From Candidatus Sedimenticola sp. (ex Thyasira tokunagai) (GTDB lineage Bacteria > Pseudomonadota > Gammaproteobacteria > Chromatiales > Chromatiaceae), in assembly GCA_037318855.1 (NCBI GenBank), contig CP134874.1, forward strand, positions 1,426,598 through 1,490,597: a stretch of DNA of 64,000 bases. The letters run 5' to 3'. Made by a program: the position numbers and the translations under genes. Below, one piece after another: positions 34,706 to 45,282 of this stretch. Numbering within the stretch: the first letter of the stretch is position 1; each line of letters begins with the position of its first letter. The notes beneath the pieces are model-generated. The model was not told the origin of the DNA and searched no databases. It worked only from the letters and a program-made list of their open reading frames with translations.

Positions 34706-36721
34706 ATGAGTGACGGCATCATACAAGATGAAACAGAGGCTCCCTCCAGCTCAGGCTTTAGCCGGCAGAGCAGGAAGGTGATGTCGGCGGCGCTTATTCT
34801 TACCGCGATTGTCCTGGTATTTCTTTTTGTATACGCCATTTCTCATGAGAGGGCTCGCTTGGAGGAGGGGGTCAGGTCCCAGCTCGCATCTCTGGTCGGT
34901 GGCCGCCTGCGGGTAATCGATAGTGGGCTTGAAAATCAGCGAAGGCGTGAGCAAGGGTTTGTAGAGACCCCCTCTCTGCGCATGATAGCGGCAGAGCTGA
35001 CCAGTGGTTCTGTTACTGAAGGGGGGCGTTATGCTGCGGCCATTGGACGTTTCCAGGAGTTGCTTAACAACTTTGCCGTCAGTGGTGGATTAAGCGGTGT
35101 CTTACTGGTGGATGCCAAGGGCGAGGTGTTCCTCTCTTCGGCGGACTCCCCTGCACTTCCTCAAGCTGCGCAGGAGATTGTGGAGGCACTCTATCGATCC
35201 GGCGAAGAGGGCGGCATATTATTTCCCTTGGTGTCGGGAAAAGTGGGGTACTTCAGAGCGACTGCCATTCGTTCAATCCAACCCGCAGTAGGGAAAAATG
35301 ATTTTGACGTTGTTGCTGCACTGGTGACTGTTAGAGTCTTCGATGAGTGGCTGTCGGATCATCTTGATCCTGGAGAAGGAGTGTCATATGGCCAAGCCTT
35401 CTATCTACTGACTGAAAATTCGGTATACGGCAAAGGGGGTGAACTACAGCAGTCTGAAAGAGCTGCGAAGATGAGTTTTTCCCGTGAGGAATCGCTGACA
35501 GGAAGCGATAGGGAGGTCTACACACTCTCTCGCAATCTTGCGGCAACGGGTTGGACGCTCTCTATTGAAGTGTCCGCTTCAATGGTTGATTCGCCCCTGT
35601 TTGGCTACAAACTCACCGGAATTGTTGTGGGTTGTCTGCTTCTGCTGCTGGTCGGCAGTGGCATGGAGATGCTCCTTAATCGGCAGGATCGTGCGCTTCA
35701 GGCCGCTATGGCTGAGCACTACAAGGTGGCTGCAGAGAGAGTGGAGGCACAACGCCGTTTCCTCGATGGTATCAATGCGGCGCTGCCGGACTTGATTGGT
35801 GTGAAAAATAGGGAGGGGCGCTATATCTATGTGAATCCGGCAATGGTGAAGGTGCTGCATAAGGCAAAACAGGAGATATTGGGGCAAGTTGATCGGCAAC
35901 TGTTCAGTGAAAAGGTAACCCGGCGGCTAAGTGAGTTGGGCGACTCTGCCTATCAGCAGGGAGGTGCGGTCCGGGATTCAGAAGTGATCGGTATGGAGGA
36001 TGGGGAACGATACTATCTCTTTGGCGCCGTACCACTGAATCATAGCGGTGATGTGGGTGGCAGCCTGATCGTTACGGCTAAGGATGTGACGGAATTACAC
36101 CGACTGCAGTTAGAAAAAGAGCACTCAGCTGATAACACCATAGCCGCTTTGCTAGCTACTATTGAGAAGAAAGACCCCTACCTCAAGGGCCAGACGGCAT
36201 TTACCTCCCAGCTCGCCACAGGCATGGGTGAAATTCTTGGGCTGAGTAGTGCTCAACGCCAGTCACTGCATCAGGCCGCTCTACTGTCGCAGATAGGTAA
36301 ATCGTTTATTCCCCAGGAGCTTTCAACCCGGAGTGAGCGACTTGATAGTGATGAGCTGTCTGAGGTCCGGCAGCATATCGGTCAAGCGGTGGATACACTT
36401 GAGCCTCTGGGTCTTGCTGCAGGGACAATGAATGCCCTGAAAGATATGTATGAGCGCCTGGATGGCAGTGGTTTTCCTCGGGGTGTTTCTGGTGAGGGAG
36501 TGGATAGGTTAGGTCGGGTGTTGGGTATCGCGGATATCATTACCGCACGGGCGTTGCCCCGCTCCAACCGTAATCCTATCGAGGCTGAAGAGGCGGTGAA
36601 AGTGTTGCAGGAGCACCCCAGCAGGTACGAACCCGAAATTGTTAACGCTGCCCGCAACTATCTCAACAGCGTGGTGGGTGCCGAGTTTATCGATCAGATA
36701 AGAAGAGAAAACAGCGCCTGA
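34706..36721 (+). CDS. Membrane sensor with PAS and degenerate HD-GYP domain
   Basis: I start at the ATG at 34706, with GGAG 9 bases upstream. The 671-residue protein has a membrane helix (about 25-45), a periplasmic sensor region of about 250 residues, a second helix (about 301-322), a PAS domain (about 345-460) and an HD-GYP-like domain (about 475-665). The usual HD pair is replaced (AALLSQIGKSFIP) and the HHER-type motif reads DMYERLDGSGFP, so the metal site is incomplete and c-di-GMP hydrolysis is unlikely. It ends the adhesin exporter operon, 28 bases after the pseudo-LapG gene. A signalling or c-di-GMP-binding role in adhesion control is inferred from position. Confidence 0.8.
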   Translation: MSDGIIQDETEAPSSSGFSRQSRKVMSAALILTAIVLVFLFVYAISHERARLEEGVRSQLASLVGGRLRVIDSGLENQRRREQGFVETPSLRMIAAELTSGSVTEGGRYAAAIGRFQELLNNFAVSGGLSGVLLVDAKGEVFLSSADSPALPQAAQEIVEALYRSGEEGGILFPLVSGKVGYFRATAIRSIQPAVGKNDFDVVAALVTVRVFDEWLSDHLDPGEGVSYGQAFYLLTENSVYGKGGELQQSERAAKMSFSREESLTGSDREVYTLSRNLAATGWTLSIEVSASMVDSPLFGYKLTGIVVGCLLLLLVGSGMEMLLNRQDRALQAAMAEHYKVAAERVEAQRRFLDGINAALPDLIGVKNREGRYIYVNPAMVKVLHKAKQEILGQVDRQLFSEKVTRRLSELGDSAYQQGGAVRDSEVIGMEDGERYYLFGAVPLNHSGDVGGSLIVTAKDVTELHRLQLEKEHSADNTIAALLATIEKKDPYLKGQTAFTSQLATGMGEILGLSSAQRQSLHQAALLSQIGKSFIPQELSTRSERLDSDELSEVRQHIGQAVDTLEPLGLAAGTMNALKDMYERLDGSGFPRGVSGEGVDRLGRVLGIADIITARALPRSNRNPIEAEEAVKVLQEHPSRYEPEIVNAARNYLNSVVGAEFIDQIRRENSA

Positions 36722-36764
36722 TCTGATTATTCTAGGGTTACATGGCCGGTAAGGTCTGCAGGTA

Positions 36765-37208
36765 TTATTTACCAGGCTCTTTGCAGAACTCCTTGATCTG
36801 CTCTTCGGCTTTTTGACCCTGTACTTTCCTCATCTCATCAGTCACTTTGTCGTAGCTGCCGTCTGGATTTTTTATCAGTGTTGTTTTTTGATCCTGGAAG
36901 AGGGAGAGGTTGTGTCTGGCGGCATCACAGTTTTTCTGCACCATCTCTTCTACCTCGGCCTGTTTTTTCTTCTCATAAGCACTTTTTTTACCGTCACTAT
37001 ATTGCGACTTCTTCGGCTCTGGCAGCTTCTGAGGAGGAGCTGATGGGGCAAGCCGCCTTGTCTCAGCATCCACTCCAGCCTCAGGAGGCGTCTCGGAGTA
37101 GACCTGGTTGCCCTCCTTATCCACCCAGTGGTAGTAGTTTTTCGCAACAGCCGCAGTCGGCTGGAAAAGCGTGATGATACATGCTGTCAGCAGGGTGCGG
37201 GTGAGCAT
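36765..37208 (-). CDS. DUF4124-containing secreted protein
   Basis: The 147-residue protein has a signal peptide (MLTRTLLTACIITLFQPTAA) and the DUF4124 motif YYHWVDKEGNQVYSETPPEA, common in proteobacterial periplasmic proteins of unknown function. The rest is lysine- and glutamate-rich and probably helical, with two cysteines (KNCDAA and KEFCKE) that could form a disulfide. It converges on the exporter operon and is transcribed away from ilvB. Confidence 0.8.
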   Translation of the reverse strand: MLTRTLLTACIITLFQPTAAVAKNYYHWVDKEGNQVYSETPPEAGVDAETRRLAPSAPPQKLPEPKKSQYSDGKKSAYEKKKQAEVEEMVQKNCDAARHNLSLFQDQKTTLIKNPDGSYDKVTDEMRKVQGQKAEEQIKEFCKEPGK

Positions 37209-37536
37209 GGCTACTCCTTAGGTATGCAGTTAATAAAGACTACTACTTGGTATTCTAGGTGCCTGGATGTCGTTACGGCAAGGATGAATATCATAAGCCC
37301 CTACAAAATAAGGTATTGATTTGAGTGGGGAGAGGTGTAATTAGTACCAATTGGATAGGTTTTTGCGCGTGATTGTCATCTTCTTGCTTGACCTTGACTT
37401 TGTATGTCAGTAAGTTGGGCGATTACAATTTTTTTCCTTTGGGATCACACCGGCGCGTGGTTGTCGATAACGGATTTCATGGGTCAGTTCACGTCGGCTG
37501 TCTGTTGCCGGGCTGTACGGTTGGGAGGTTTATAAG
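37209..37536. other. Noncoding region upstream of ilvB
   Basis: This region of about 330 bases separates the divergent DUF4124 gene and ilvB. I find no convincing leader peptide rich in branched-chain codons and no strong terminator, so an ilv attenuator is not supported. The ribosome site GGGAGG for ilvB is at its right end. Confidence 0.45.
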
Positions 37537-39255
37537 GTGAAATTGAGTGGTGCCGAGATCGTCATTCAGTGTCTGAAAGACGAAGGCGTTGAACATATAT
37601 TCGGGTACCCCGGTGGTGCTGTGCTACATATCTACGATGCTATTTTCCAGCAGCAGGATGTGAAGCATATTCTGGTACGCCATGAGCAGGGGGCTACCCA
37701 TGCCGCAGACGGTTATGCCCGTTCCACCGGCAAGCCGGGCGTCGCCCTGGTGACCTCCGGGCCGGGTGCCACCAATGCGGTTACCGGTATTGCCACCGCC
37801 TATATGGATTCGATCCCAATGGTGGTCCTAACCGGTCAGGTGGCCTCACCGTTTATTGGTAGCGATGCCTTCCAAGAGGTCGATATGGTCGGTATCACCC
37901 GGCCTTGCGTCAAGCACAACTTTCTGGTCAAGGATGTGCGTGATATCGCCGAGACCATTAAAAAAGCCTTCTATATCGCCACCTCGGGCCGGCCGGGGCC
38001 GGTTGTGGTCGATATACCCAAAGACATCGTCGATCCCAACATCAAGATAGATTATGTCTACCCGGATAAGATCAAGATGCGCTCTTATAATCCGGTGGTA
38101 AAGGGTCATCTTGGGCAGATCAAGAAAGCGGTCAATCTGATGCTGGGTGCCGAGCGGCCGGTTTTTTATACCGGTGGCGGCGTCGTGCTCGGTGATGCGA
38201 GCAAGTATCTGACAGAGCTGGTTCAAACTCTGGGCTATCCCATCACCAATACGCTGATGGGGCTGGGGTCCTATCCTGCAAGTGACAAACAGTTTATTGG
38301 TATGCTGGGAATGCACGGCACCTATGAAGCCAACATGGCAATGCATGGTGCTGATGTGTTGATTGCCATTGGTGCCCGTTTCGATGACCGCGTGACCGGC
38401 CATGTGGCCCAGTTCTGCCCCAACGCCAAGATCATTCATGTCGATATCGATCCCTCCTCAATCTCCAAGAATGTCCGGGTTGATATCCCTATCGTCGGAC
38501 CGGTGAAGGCGGTTCTTAGGGATATGTTGAAGGTTGTGGCTGAGCATAAGAAGAAGCCCAAAGCTGCCGCCCTGAAGAAATGGTGGTCGCAGATTGAGAC
38601 CTGGCGTGGCAGAAACTGCCTCAACTATGATCGCAGCAGTAAGATGATCAAACCGCAGTTTGCCATCGAGACCCTGCACAAAGTCACTAAAGGGGATGCT
38701 TTTGTCGCCTCAGATGTCGGCCAGCATCAGATGTTTGCCGCCCAGTTCTACGGTTTTGACAAGCCGCGGCGTTGGGCCAACTCCGGTGGCCTTGGTACTA
38801 TGGGATTTGGTCTGCCGGCTGGTATTGGTATCCAGATGGCCCATCCGGGTGCCGATGTGGCGGTGGTGACCGGTGAAGCTAGTATCCAGATGTGCATCCA
38901 GGAGCTGGCAACCTGTAAGCAGCATGATCTTCCGCTGAAAATTATTCTTCTGAACAATGGTTACATGGGGATGGTGCGGCAGTGGCAGGAGTTCTTCTAC
39001 GAAGGCCGTTATGCCCACTCCTATGTTGAAGCGTTGCCTGACTTCGTCAAATTGGCGGGGAGCTATGGTCATGTGGGAATGAAGATCGAAAATCCCAAAG
39101 AGTTGGAGGGCGCCATGACCGAAGCCTTCTCCATGAAGGATCGCTTGGTCTTTATGGATGTGGTGATCGATCCGACGGAAAATGTCTACCCGATGATCGA
39201 GGCGGGTAAGGGCCACCATGAGATGTATCTTCCTTCTGAAAGTGAGCTGATTTAA
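37537..39255 (+). CDS. ilvB: Acetolactate synthase large subunit
   Basis: The 572-residue thiamine-diphosphate enzyme starts with GTG at 37537 after GGGAGG. It contains the catalytic glutamate in RHEQGATHAADGYARSTGKP, the FAD/central domain, and the TPP-Mg motif from TGEASIQMCIQELAT to LLNNGYMGMVRQWQ; the first acidic residue of that motif is Glu rather than Asp, a variant I also know from pseudomonads. It condenses pyruvate with pyruvate or 2-oxobutyrate, the first shared step of branched-chain amino acid synthesis. The small subunit gene follows two bases later. The symbol could equally be ilvI. Confidence 0.95.
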   Translation: MKLSGAEIVIQCLKDEGVEHIFGYPGGAVLHIYDAIFQQQDVKHILVRHEQGATHAADGYARSTGKPGVALVTSGPGATNAVTGIATAYMDSIPMVVLTGQVASPFIGSDAFQEVDMVGITRPCVKHNFLVKDVRDIAETIKKAFYIATSGRPGPVVVDIPKDIVDPNIKIDYVYPDKIKMRSYNPVVKGHLGQIKKAVNLMLGAERPVFYTGGGVVLGDASKYLTELVQTLGYPITNTLMGLGSYPASDKQFIGMLGMHGTYEANMAMHGADVLIAIGARFDDRVTGHVAQFCPNAKIIHVDIDPSSISKNVRVDIPIVGPVKAVLRDMLKVVAEHKKKPKAAALKKWWSQIETWRGRNCLNYDRSSKMIKPQFAIETLHKVTKGDAFVASDVGQHQMFAAQFYGFDKPRRWANSGGLGTMGFGLPAGIGIQMAHPGADVAVVTGEASIQMCIQELATCKQHDLPLKIILLNNGYMGMVRQWQEFFYEGRYAHSYVEALPDFVKLAGSYGHVGMKIENPKELEGAMTEAFSMKDRLVFMDVVIDPTENVYPMIEAGKGHHEMYLPSESELI

Positions 39256-39257
39256 CC

Positions 39258-39752
39258 ATGAGAAGACATGTTATTTCGATTCTGATAGAGAACGAGTCCG
39301 GAGCACTCTCCCGGGTGGCCGGCCTGTTTTCGGCGCGAGGCTACAATATCGAGTCTCTGACAGTGGCACCGACGGAAGACGCCTCCCTCTCCCGTATGAC
39401 GCTGGTGACCTGGGGTGATGAGACCATCATTGAGCAGATTACCAAACAGTTGAATAAGCTGGTGGAGGTGGTCAAGTTGCTGGATTTGACCGAGGGGCCT
39501 CATATTGAACGTGAGATGATGCTGATCAAGCTGAAGGCCGAGAGAACTCAGCGTGAAGAGATCAAACGTCTGGCGGATATCTTTCGCGCTAAGATCGTTG
39601 ATGTTACTGAAACCAGCTATATCATCGAGTTGACCGGTAATGCGAGCAAACTTGATGCATTTGTTGAGGCGGTGAATGAGGATCTGGTGGTCGAAGTTGT
39701 TCGGACCGGGCCTTCAGGTATTGCCCGGGGTGCCAAGGGGCTGACCCTCTGA
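39258..39752 (+). CDS. ilvN: Acetolactate synthase small (regulatory) subunit
   Basis: The 164-residue protein opens MRRHVISILIENESGALSRV, the ACT domain of the regulatory subunit, followed by LFSARGYNIESLTVAPTEDA. The C-terminal half (MLIKLKAERTQREEIKRLAD) matches the small-subunit C-terminal domain. It binds valine for feedback control and activates the large subunit. It lies directly behind ilvB and is about 100 bases ahead of ilvC. The name ilvH is also used for this type. Confidence 0.95.
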   Translation: MRRHVISILIENESGALSRVAGLFSARGYNIESLTVAPTEDASLSRMTLVTWGDETIIEQITKQLNKLVEVVKLLDLTEGPHIEREMMLIKLKAERTQREEIKRLADIFRAKIVDVTETSYIIELTGNASKLDAFVEAVNEDLVVEVVRTGPSGIARGAKGLTL

Positions 39753-39837
39753 TCTCGGCGGTTCCTAAACCAAAGCTTACAAAACCGGGTGGAGTACGAC
39801 CGCCCGCCGGTTAGTTGTTGAAATTAATTGTTTATAA

Positions 39838-40875
<1,038 letters not shown>

Positions 40876-40897
40876 TCCTTGATAGGTTGTTCGAGAT

Positions 40898-40928
40898 AAA
40901 AAATGCCGGCATCTGCCGGCATTTTTTA
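40898..40928 (+). terminator. Rho-independent terminator after ilvC
   Basis: ATGCCGGC (40903-40910), a four-base loop and GCCGGCAT (40915-40922) form a perfect stem with an A-run before and a T-run after it. Confidence 0.92.
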
Positions 40929-40946
40929 TTGCCCTATGTACTGTAT

Positions 40947-41053
40947 TGTAGGAGCGCTTTCCCGAAGCGCGATCAGATTGATGTGAGACTGTAGACGTGG
41001 TCTTTCGGGCCGCGATGATTTTTCCATCGCGTTTCGAGAAAACGCGCCTACAA
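40947..41053. repeat. GTAGGAGCG REP-like palindrome pair
   Basis: The region begins TGTAGGAGCGCTTTCCCGAA and ends in the inverted form CGCGCCTACA, with a second inner inverted pair (GGGCCGCGATG and CATCGCGTTTCG). It belongs to the same family as 14943-15136 and 48329-48491 and lies between ilvC and pssA. Confidence 0.62.
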
Positions 41054-41199
41054 AAAATCACATAGCACCTCTCCTGATGGTTTCAGGATTGTTTGGGATT
41101 CTCTGTTTTTTAATGAGCCCTCTTTGGCGACTTGTGCTGTGATTTGGCCGGATCTCAATTATAATCCTGACTTATATAGTGAGAAAAAGGATCAGTTTC

Positions 41200-42033
41200 A
41201 TGCCTGAAAGAGTGCATAAAGCCAAGCGAAGCCGGGGTATCTATCTGTTGCCGAATCTGTTCACCACAGCGGCACTTTTTTGTGGTTTTTACGCCATTCT
41301 CGGAGCCATCAGCGGTGAGTTTGAGAATGCCTCCATCGCCATCTTTGTCGCTATGATTCTCGATGGTCTCGATGGTCGGGTGGCGCGCATGACCAATACC
41401 CAGACTGCCTTTGGCGCTGAGTATGACAGTCTCTCGGATATGGTCTCATTTGGTCTCGCTCCGGCACTGGTGATGTACGTCTGGTCTTTAAACGGCCTCG
41501 GTAAGTTGGGTTGGCTGGCCGCCTTTATCTATACTGCCGGCGCCGCTCTACGTTTGGCGCGTTTCAATACCCAGGTAGGGACTGCGGACAAACGCTACTT
41601 TCAAGGTATTCCCAGCCCAGCGGCGGCGGCGATCATGGCGGGAACCGTCTGGGTATCTGAAGAGTTTGCCATCAGTGGTAGTGATATCAACATCATTGCT
41701 TGTGTATTGACGGTAGCGACCGGCCTGTTAATGGTCAGCAATATTCGCTACAACAGCTTCAAAGAGGTCGATTTTCGCGGCAAAGTGCCTTTCTTCTCCA
41801 TGGTAGTTGTTATGCTGGCCTTTTCGGTGCTCTATATACAGCCGCCCCTGGTGCTGTTTCTGATCTTTCTTGCCTATGCGGTCTCTGGCCCGCTATTGAC
41901 GCTGAAATACCTGCGCGAACACAGGGCCGGTCGCCGTGGTGGGAAGTCCGCCAAGGGTGATGATATCGAGCCTGCCGTTACGCCGGACAAAGACCAACCG
42001 ACTAATTCAACCGATTCAGACCAATCCAATTAA
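41200..42033 (+). CDS. pssA: CDP-diacylglycerol-serine O-phosphatidyltransferase
   Basis: I start at the ATG at 41200 with AAGGA 8 bases upstream; a GTG at 41179 would add seven residues. The roughly 277-residue protein is a membrane enzyme of the CDP-alcohol phosphotransferase family, with the signature DGLDGRVARMTN then FGAEYDSLSDM. About eight hydrophobic helices follow; the C-terminal tail is charged. It makes phosphatidylserine, the precursor of phosphatidylethanolamine. Between ilvC and leuA is a recurrent location for pssA in gammaproteobacteria. Confidence 0.95.
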   Translation: MPERVHKAKRSRGIYLLPNLFTTAALFCGFYAILGAISGEFENASIAIFVAMILDGLDGRVARMTNTQTAFGAEYDSLSDMVSFGLAPALVMYVWSLNGLGKLGWLAAFIYTAGAALRLARFNTQVGTADKRYFQGIPSPAAAAIMAGTVWVSEEFAISGSDINIIACVLTVATGLLMVSNIRYNSFKEVDFRGKVPFFSMVVVMLAFSVLYIQPPLVLFLIFLAYAVSGPLLTLKYLREHRAGRRGGKSAKGDDIEPAVTPDKDQPTNSTDSDQSN

Positions 42034-42057
42034 GTGGAGTCGGCTCAGGAGCAGCTC

Positions 42058-43608
42058 ATGAGTAACCAGGATAAACTGTTCATCTTCGATACCACTCTGC
42101 GTGACGGTGAGCAGAGCCCTGGCGCATCGATGACAAAGGATGAGAAGGTGCGCATCGCCAAGGCACTGGAGAAGTTGCGGGTGGATGTGATCGAAGCGGG
42201 TTTTCCCATGGCCAGTCCGGGTGACTTCGATTCGGTTCAGGCAATTGCCCGGACCATTAAGGATAGTACCGTCTGTGGCCTTGCCCGCGCCCTGGAGAGG
42301 GATATTGATCGCGCAGGGGAGGCGATCAAAGAGGCCAACTCAGGACGTATCCACACCTTTATTGCCACCTCGCCGATCCATATGAAACATAAGCTCAATA
42401 TGACGCCGGATCAGGTGGTTGAGCAGGCGGTGTGGGCTGTGAAACATGCGCGTCGCTATACCGATAATGTTGAGTTCTCGGCAGAGGATGCAGGGCGCTC
42501 TGAGATCGACTTTCTCTGTAGAATCTGTGAGCAGGCGATCAAGGCGGGAGCCACGACCATCAATATACCGGATACCGTCGGTTACAATCTGCCGCAGCAG
42601 TTTGGCGAGACCATCCGCACCTTGATCGAGCGTATCCCCAATGCGGACCAGGCGGTCTTCTCCGTCCACTGCCACAACGATTTAGGACAGGCTTCCGCCA
42701 ACTCCCTGGCGGCGGTGCTCAATGGCGCCCGCCAAGTGGAGTGCACCATCAACGGTCTCGGTGAGCGTGCAGGCAACGCTTCCCTGGAAGAGGTGGTAAT
42801 GGCGGTGCGCACCCGTCGGGATCTGTTTGAGTGTGATACCCGCCTGGATACCACCCAAATAGTCAACTGCTCACGTCTGGTTTCTGGTATTACCGGCTTT
42901 CCGGTGCAACCTAATAAGGCGATTGTAGGCGCCAATGCCTTTGCCCATGAAGCGGGTATCCACCAGGATGGTGTACTGAAGAGCCGTGAAACCTATGAAA
43001 TCATGCGTGCCGAGGATGTTGGTTGGAGCCGGAACCGCATGGTTTTGGGTAAGCACTCCGGTCGCAACGCTTTTCGTTCACGCCTTGAGGAGATCGGTAT
43101 TACCCTCGACTCTGAGGAAGAGCTTAATGACGCCTTTCGGCGCTTCAAGGAGCTTGCTGACAAGAAGCATGAGATCTTTGATGATGATCTCCAGGCGTTG
43201 GTCAACGATGCCGGCTTCAGTGCCGAAAACGAACGGGTTAAATTGGTTTCGCTCAGAGTCTGCAGCGAAACGGGTGAAACACCCACAGCACGGGTTGTCC
43301 TCAGTGTTGACGGTGAGGAACAGGAGGGTGAATCAATAGGTGGAGGTCCGGTTGATGCGGTTTTCAGAGCGATGGAGAGCCTTATCGGGAGCGGTGCAGA
43401 GCTGCAGCTCTACTCGGTTAATGCTATCACCAGCGGTACTGATGCCCAGGGCGAGGTGACAGTGCGTTTGCAACGCAGCGGCCGCATCGTCAATGGCCAG
43501 GGTGCTGATACCGACATTGTGATTGCTTCAGCAAAGGCGTATATCAATGCGGTTAACAAACTGGAACAGGAGGCTGGGCGTGCCCATCCTCAAAAAGCAC
43601 GTGTCTGA
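42058..43608 (+). CDS. leuA: 2-isopropylmalate synthase
   Basis: I start at the ATG at 42058 with AGGAG 6 bases upstream; a GTG right after the pssA stop would add eight residues. The 516-residue protein has the catalytic motif [17 protein letters not shown], the metal-binding [20 protein letters not shown], the [20 protein letters not shown] stretch and the C-terminal leucine-binding regulatory domain. It condenses acetyl-CoA with 2-oxoisovalerate, the first step to leucine. It is 24 bases from pssA and 14 bases before the next gene. Confidence 0.97.
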   Translation: MSNQDKLFIFDTTLRDGEQSPGASMTKDEKVRIAKALEKLRVDVIEAGFPMASPGDFDSVQAIARTIKDSTVCGLARALERDIDRAGEAIKEANSGRIHTFIATSPIHMKHKLNMTPDQVVEQAVWAVKHARRYTDNVEFSAEDAGRSEIDFLCRICEQAIKAGATTINIPDTVGYNLPQQFGETIRTLIERIPNADQAVFSVHCHNDLGQASANSLAAVLNGARQVECTINGLGERAGNASLEEVVMAVRTRRDLFECDTRLDTTQIVNCSRLVSGITGFPVQPNKAIVGANAFAHEAGIHQDGVLKSRETYEIMRAEDVGWSRNRMVLGKHSGRNAFRSRLEEIGITLDSEEELNDAFRRFKELADKKHEIFDDDLQALVNDAGFSAENERVKLVSLRVCSETGETPTARVVLSVDGEEQEGESIGGGPVDAVFRAMESLIGSGAELQLYSVNAITSGTDAQGEVTVRLQRSGRIVNGQGADTDIVIASAKAYINAVNKLEQEAGRAHPQKARV

Positions 43609-43622
43609 GTCATTGGCCTGTA

Positions 43623-44525
43623 ATGATGGATGAGCAACAGAGACGATACTATCTGGACGCGATGGGGATCGAAAACTGGCTGCCAAGAGATATGTCGGTA
43701 TCGGATGAGGTGATTGCTCCAGCAGAAGTGGTGCCCCCTGAGGAAGGGGCTGAGGCTGTGGTCTCAGCTCCAGCGATGAATCTGAATTCATCGCACTCTC
43801 CAGGCAGTACGGGTGAACAGCACTCCGAGGTGAGTCCTGCGATGACAGGTGATGCCGACATTCCACCCTGGTTGAATGAAGCCCCCCCACCACTGGATGA
43901 GTATTCTCCCACCATCGATTATGCTGACTATGCTGAAGAAGCTTCAGCAAAAACAGATGAGCGGAGTCTCATTGCCGGCCTCGATTGGCGGGGGCTGGAG
44001 GTGAAAGTTGCTGAGTGCCAGAGTTGTGAATTGTCCGGCACCAGATCCAATACGGTGTTTGGTGTGGGTGACAGAGAAGCTGATCTGATGATTATCGGCG
44101 AAGCACCAGGTGCCGAAGAGGATCGCAGGGGAGAGCCTTTTGTTGGGCGGGCCGGTCAGCTGCTTAACACCATGCTCCAGGCTATCGGTTTAGGTCGGGA
44201 ACGGGTTTTTATCGCCAATATCCTAAAGTGCAGACCGCCGGATAACCGCGACCCAAGAGCGGAGGAGGCGCTAAAGTGCGAACCCTTCCTTATGCGACAG
44301 GTCGCGTTGGTGAAACCCAAGGTGATTCTGGCCGTTGGTCGGGTGGCGGCACAGAATCTACTTAAATCGAGTGAAGCGGTGGGGCGGATGCGGGGACGTG
44401 ATTATAACTACAACGGCACACCGGTAGTGGTCAGTTACCATCCCGCCTACCTGTTGCGCTCACCCGAACAGAAGGCCAAAAGCTGGCAGGATTTACAGCG
44501 GGCCGTAACTCTTCTCAAGGGATGA
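43623..44525 (+). CDS. Uracil-DNA glycosylase, family 4 (iron-sulfur)
   Basis: The 300-residue protein has a poorly conserved N-terminal region of about 125 residues rich in Ala, Pro and Glu, then a family 4 UDG domain. Visible motifs are MIIGEAPGAEEDRRGEPFVG (motif A), ILKCRPPDNRDP and VSYHPAYLLRSPEQ (motif B). Four cysteines placed as in 4Fe-4S members are in VAECQSCELSG, LKCRPP and LKCEPF. It removes uracil from DNA. The gene is followed by rimI with a gap of 165 bases that may hold a tiny ORF. Confidence 0.9.
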   Translation: MMDEQQRRYYLDAMGIENWLPRDMSVSDEVIAPAEVVPPEEGAEAVVSAPAMNLNSSHSPGSTGEQHSEVSPAMTGDADIPPWLNEAPPPLDEYSPTIDYADYAEEASAKTDERSLIAGLDWRGLEVKVAECQSCELSGTRSNTVFGVGDREADLMIIGEAPGAEEDRRGEPFVGRAGQLLNTMLQAIGLGRERVFIANILKCRPPDNRDPRAEEALKCEPFLMRQVALVKPKVILAVGRVAAQNLLKSSEAVGRMRGRDYNYNGTPVVVSYHPAYLLRSPEQKAKSWQDLQRAVTLLKG

Positions 44526-44606
44526 AAGAAGGCCTGACAATCCTTGATGATTATTTGCCTTCATGTCCGGCTGAGCTTCAGGGGAAATCAGGAAAGAAGA
44601 GGTGCT

Positions 44607-44690
44607 GTGAAGCGAAGTAGGCAGAAGCAGGCTATAGCATTTTACGCTTTTTTCAGCGTCCCGCTTTTACTCTGGGTAGATGGCGAGTAG
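44607..44690 (+). CDS. Possible tiny ORF before rimI
   Basis: A GTG at 44607 preceded by AAGAGGTG opens a 27-residue frame, MKRSRQKQAIAFYAFFSVPL then LLWVDGE. It has a basic N-terminus and a hydrophobic stretch. Its stop TAG directly abuts the rimI ATG. It may be a leader that couples translation into rimI, or chance. Confidence 0.25.
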   Translation: MKRSRQKQAIAFYAFFSVPLLLWVDGE

Positions 44691-45155
44691 ATGAGCGACC
44701 TTCTAAAAGATCCACTGCTGAAGATACGTCCCATGACCAATGACGATGTCGAAGCAGTCATGGTGGTTGAGCTGTGCTGTTATGAATTTCCCTGGACGGA
44801 GGGTATTTTCAGGGACTCTCTGCGGGTGGGATATAACTGCTGGGTATCCACACTGGGGGAGCGCATCATCGGCTATGGGGTGGTGTCGGTTGCCGTCGGC
44901 GAGGCCCATCTCCTTAATCTCTGCACCCACCCCGATTTTCAGGGGCAGGGAGTGGCGGGACGTCTGCTGCAACACCTGATGACAGTGGCACGCAAGCGCG
45001 AGGCGGACACCCTCTTCCTTGAGGTGCGGGCCTCCAATAAAGTAGCCATCGGGCTTTACGAGTCGATTGGATTCAATGAGATCGGCCGTCGACGGGGTTA
45101 CTATCCCGACCAGCAAGGACGAGAAGATGCGATTATTCTCGCTTATTCTCTTTAG
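44691..45155 (+). CDS. rimI: Ribosomal protein S18-alanine N-acetyltransferase
   Basis: The 154-residue protein is a GNAT acetyltransferase: the acetyl-CoA-binding motif is LLNLCTHPDFQGQGVAGRLL, and LEVRASNKVAIGLYESIGFN with RRGYYPDQQGREDAIILAY is the C-terminal signature of RimI. It acetylates the N-terminus of ribosomal protein S18. Its position after a UDG-like gene is common in gammaproteobacteria. The insertion element begins about 30 bases after its stop. Confidence 0.93.
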   Translation: MSDLLKDPLLKIRPMTNDDVEAVMVVELCCYEFPWTEGIFRDSLRVGYNCWVSTLGERIIGYGVVSVAVGEAHLLNLCTHPDFQGQGVAGRLLQHLMTVARKREADTLFLEVRASNKVAIGLYESIGFNEIGRRRGYYPDQQGREDAIILAYSL

Positions 45156-45282
45156 ACCTTAAAAGCGGGTGGGACGCACGACTGCATGGATAATGGTATG
45201 GACCCACTCCACTTCATAGCCGGCCTCAATAGGGCCAAGATGGAATTGTTATCAACCATCTAATAGCGGAGTGGATCCAGTG

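Noticed and set aside
37209..37536. An ilv leader-peptide attenuator
   Set aside because: I found no short frame rich in Leu, Ile and Val codons followed by alternative hairpins.
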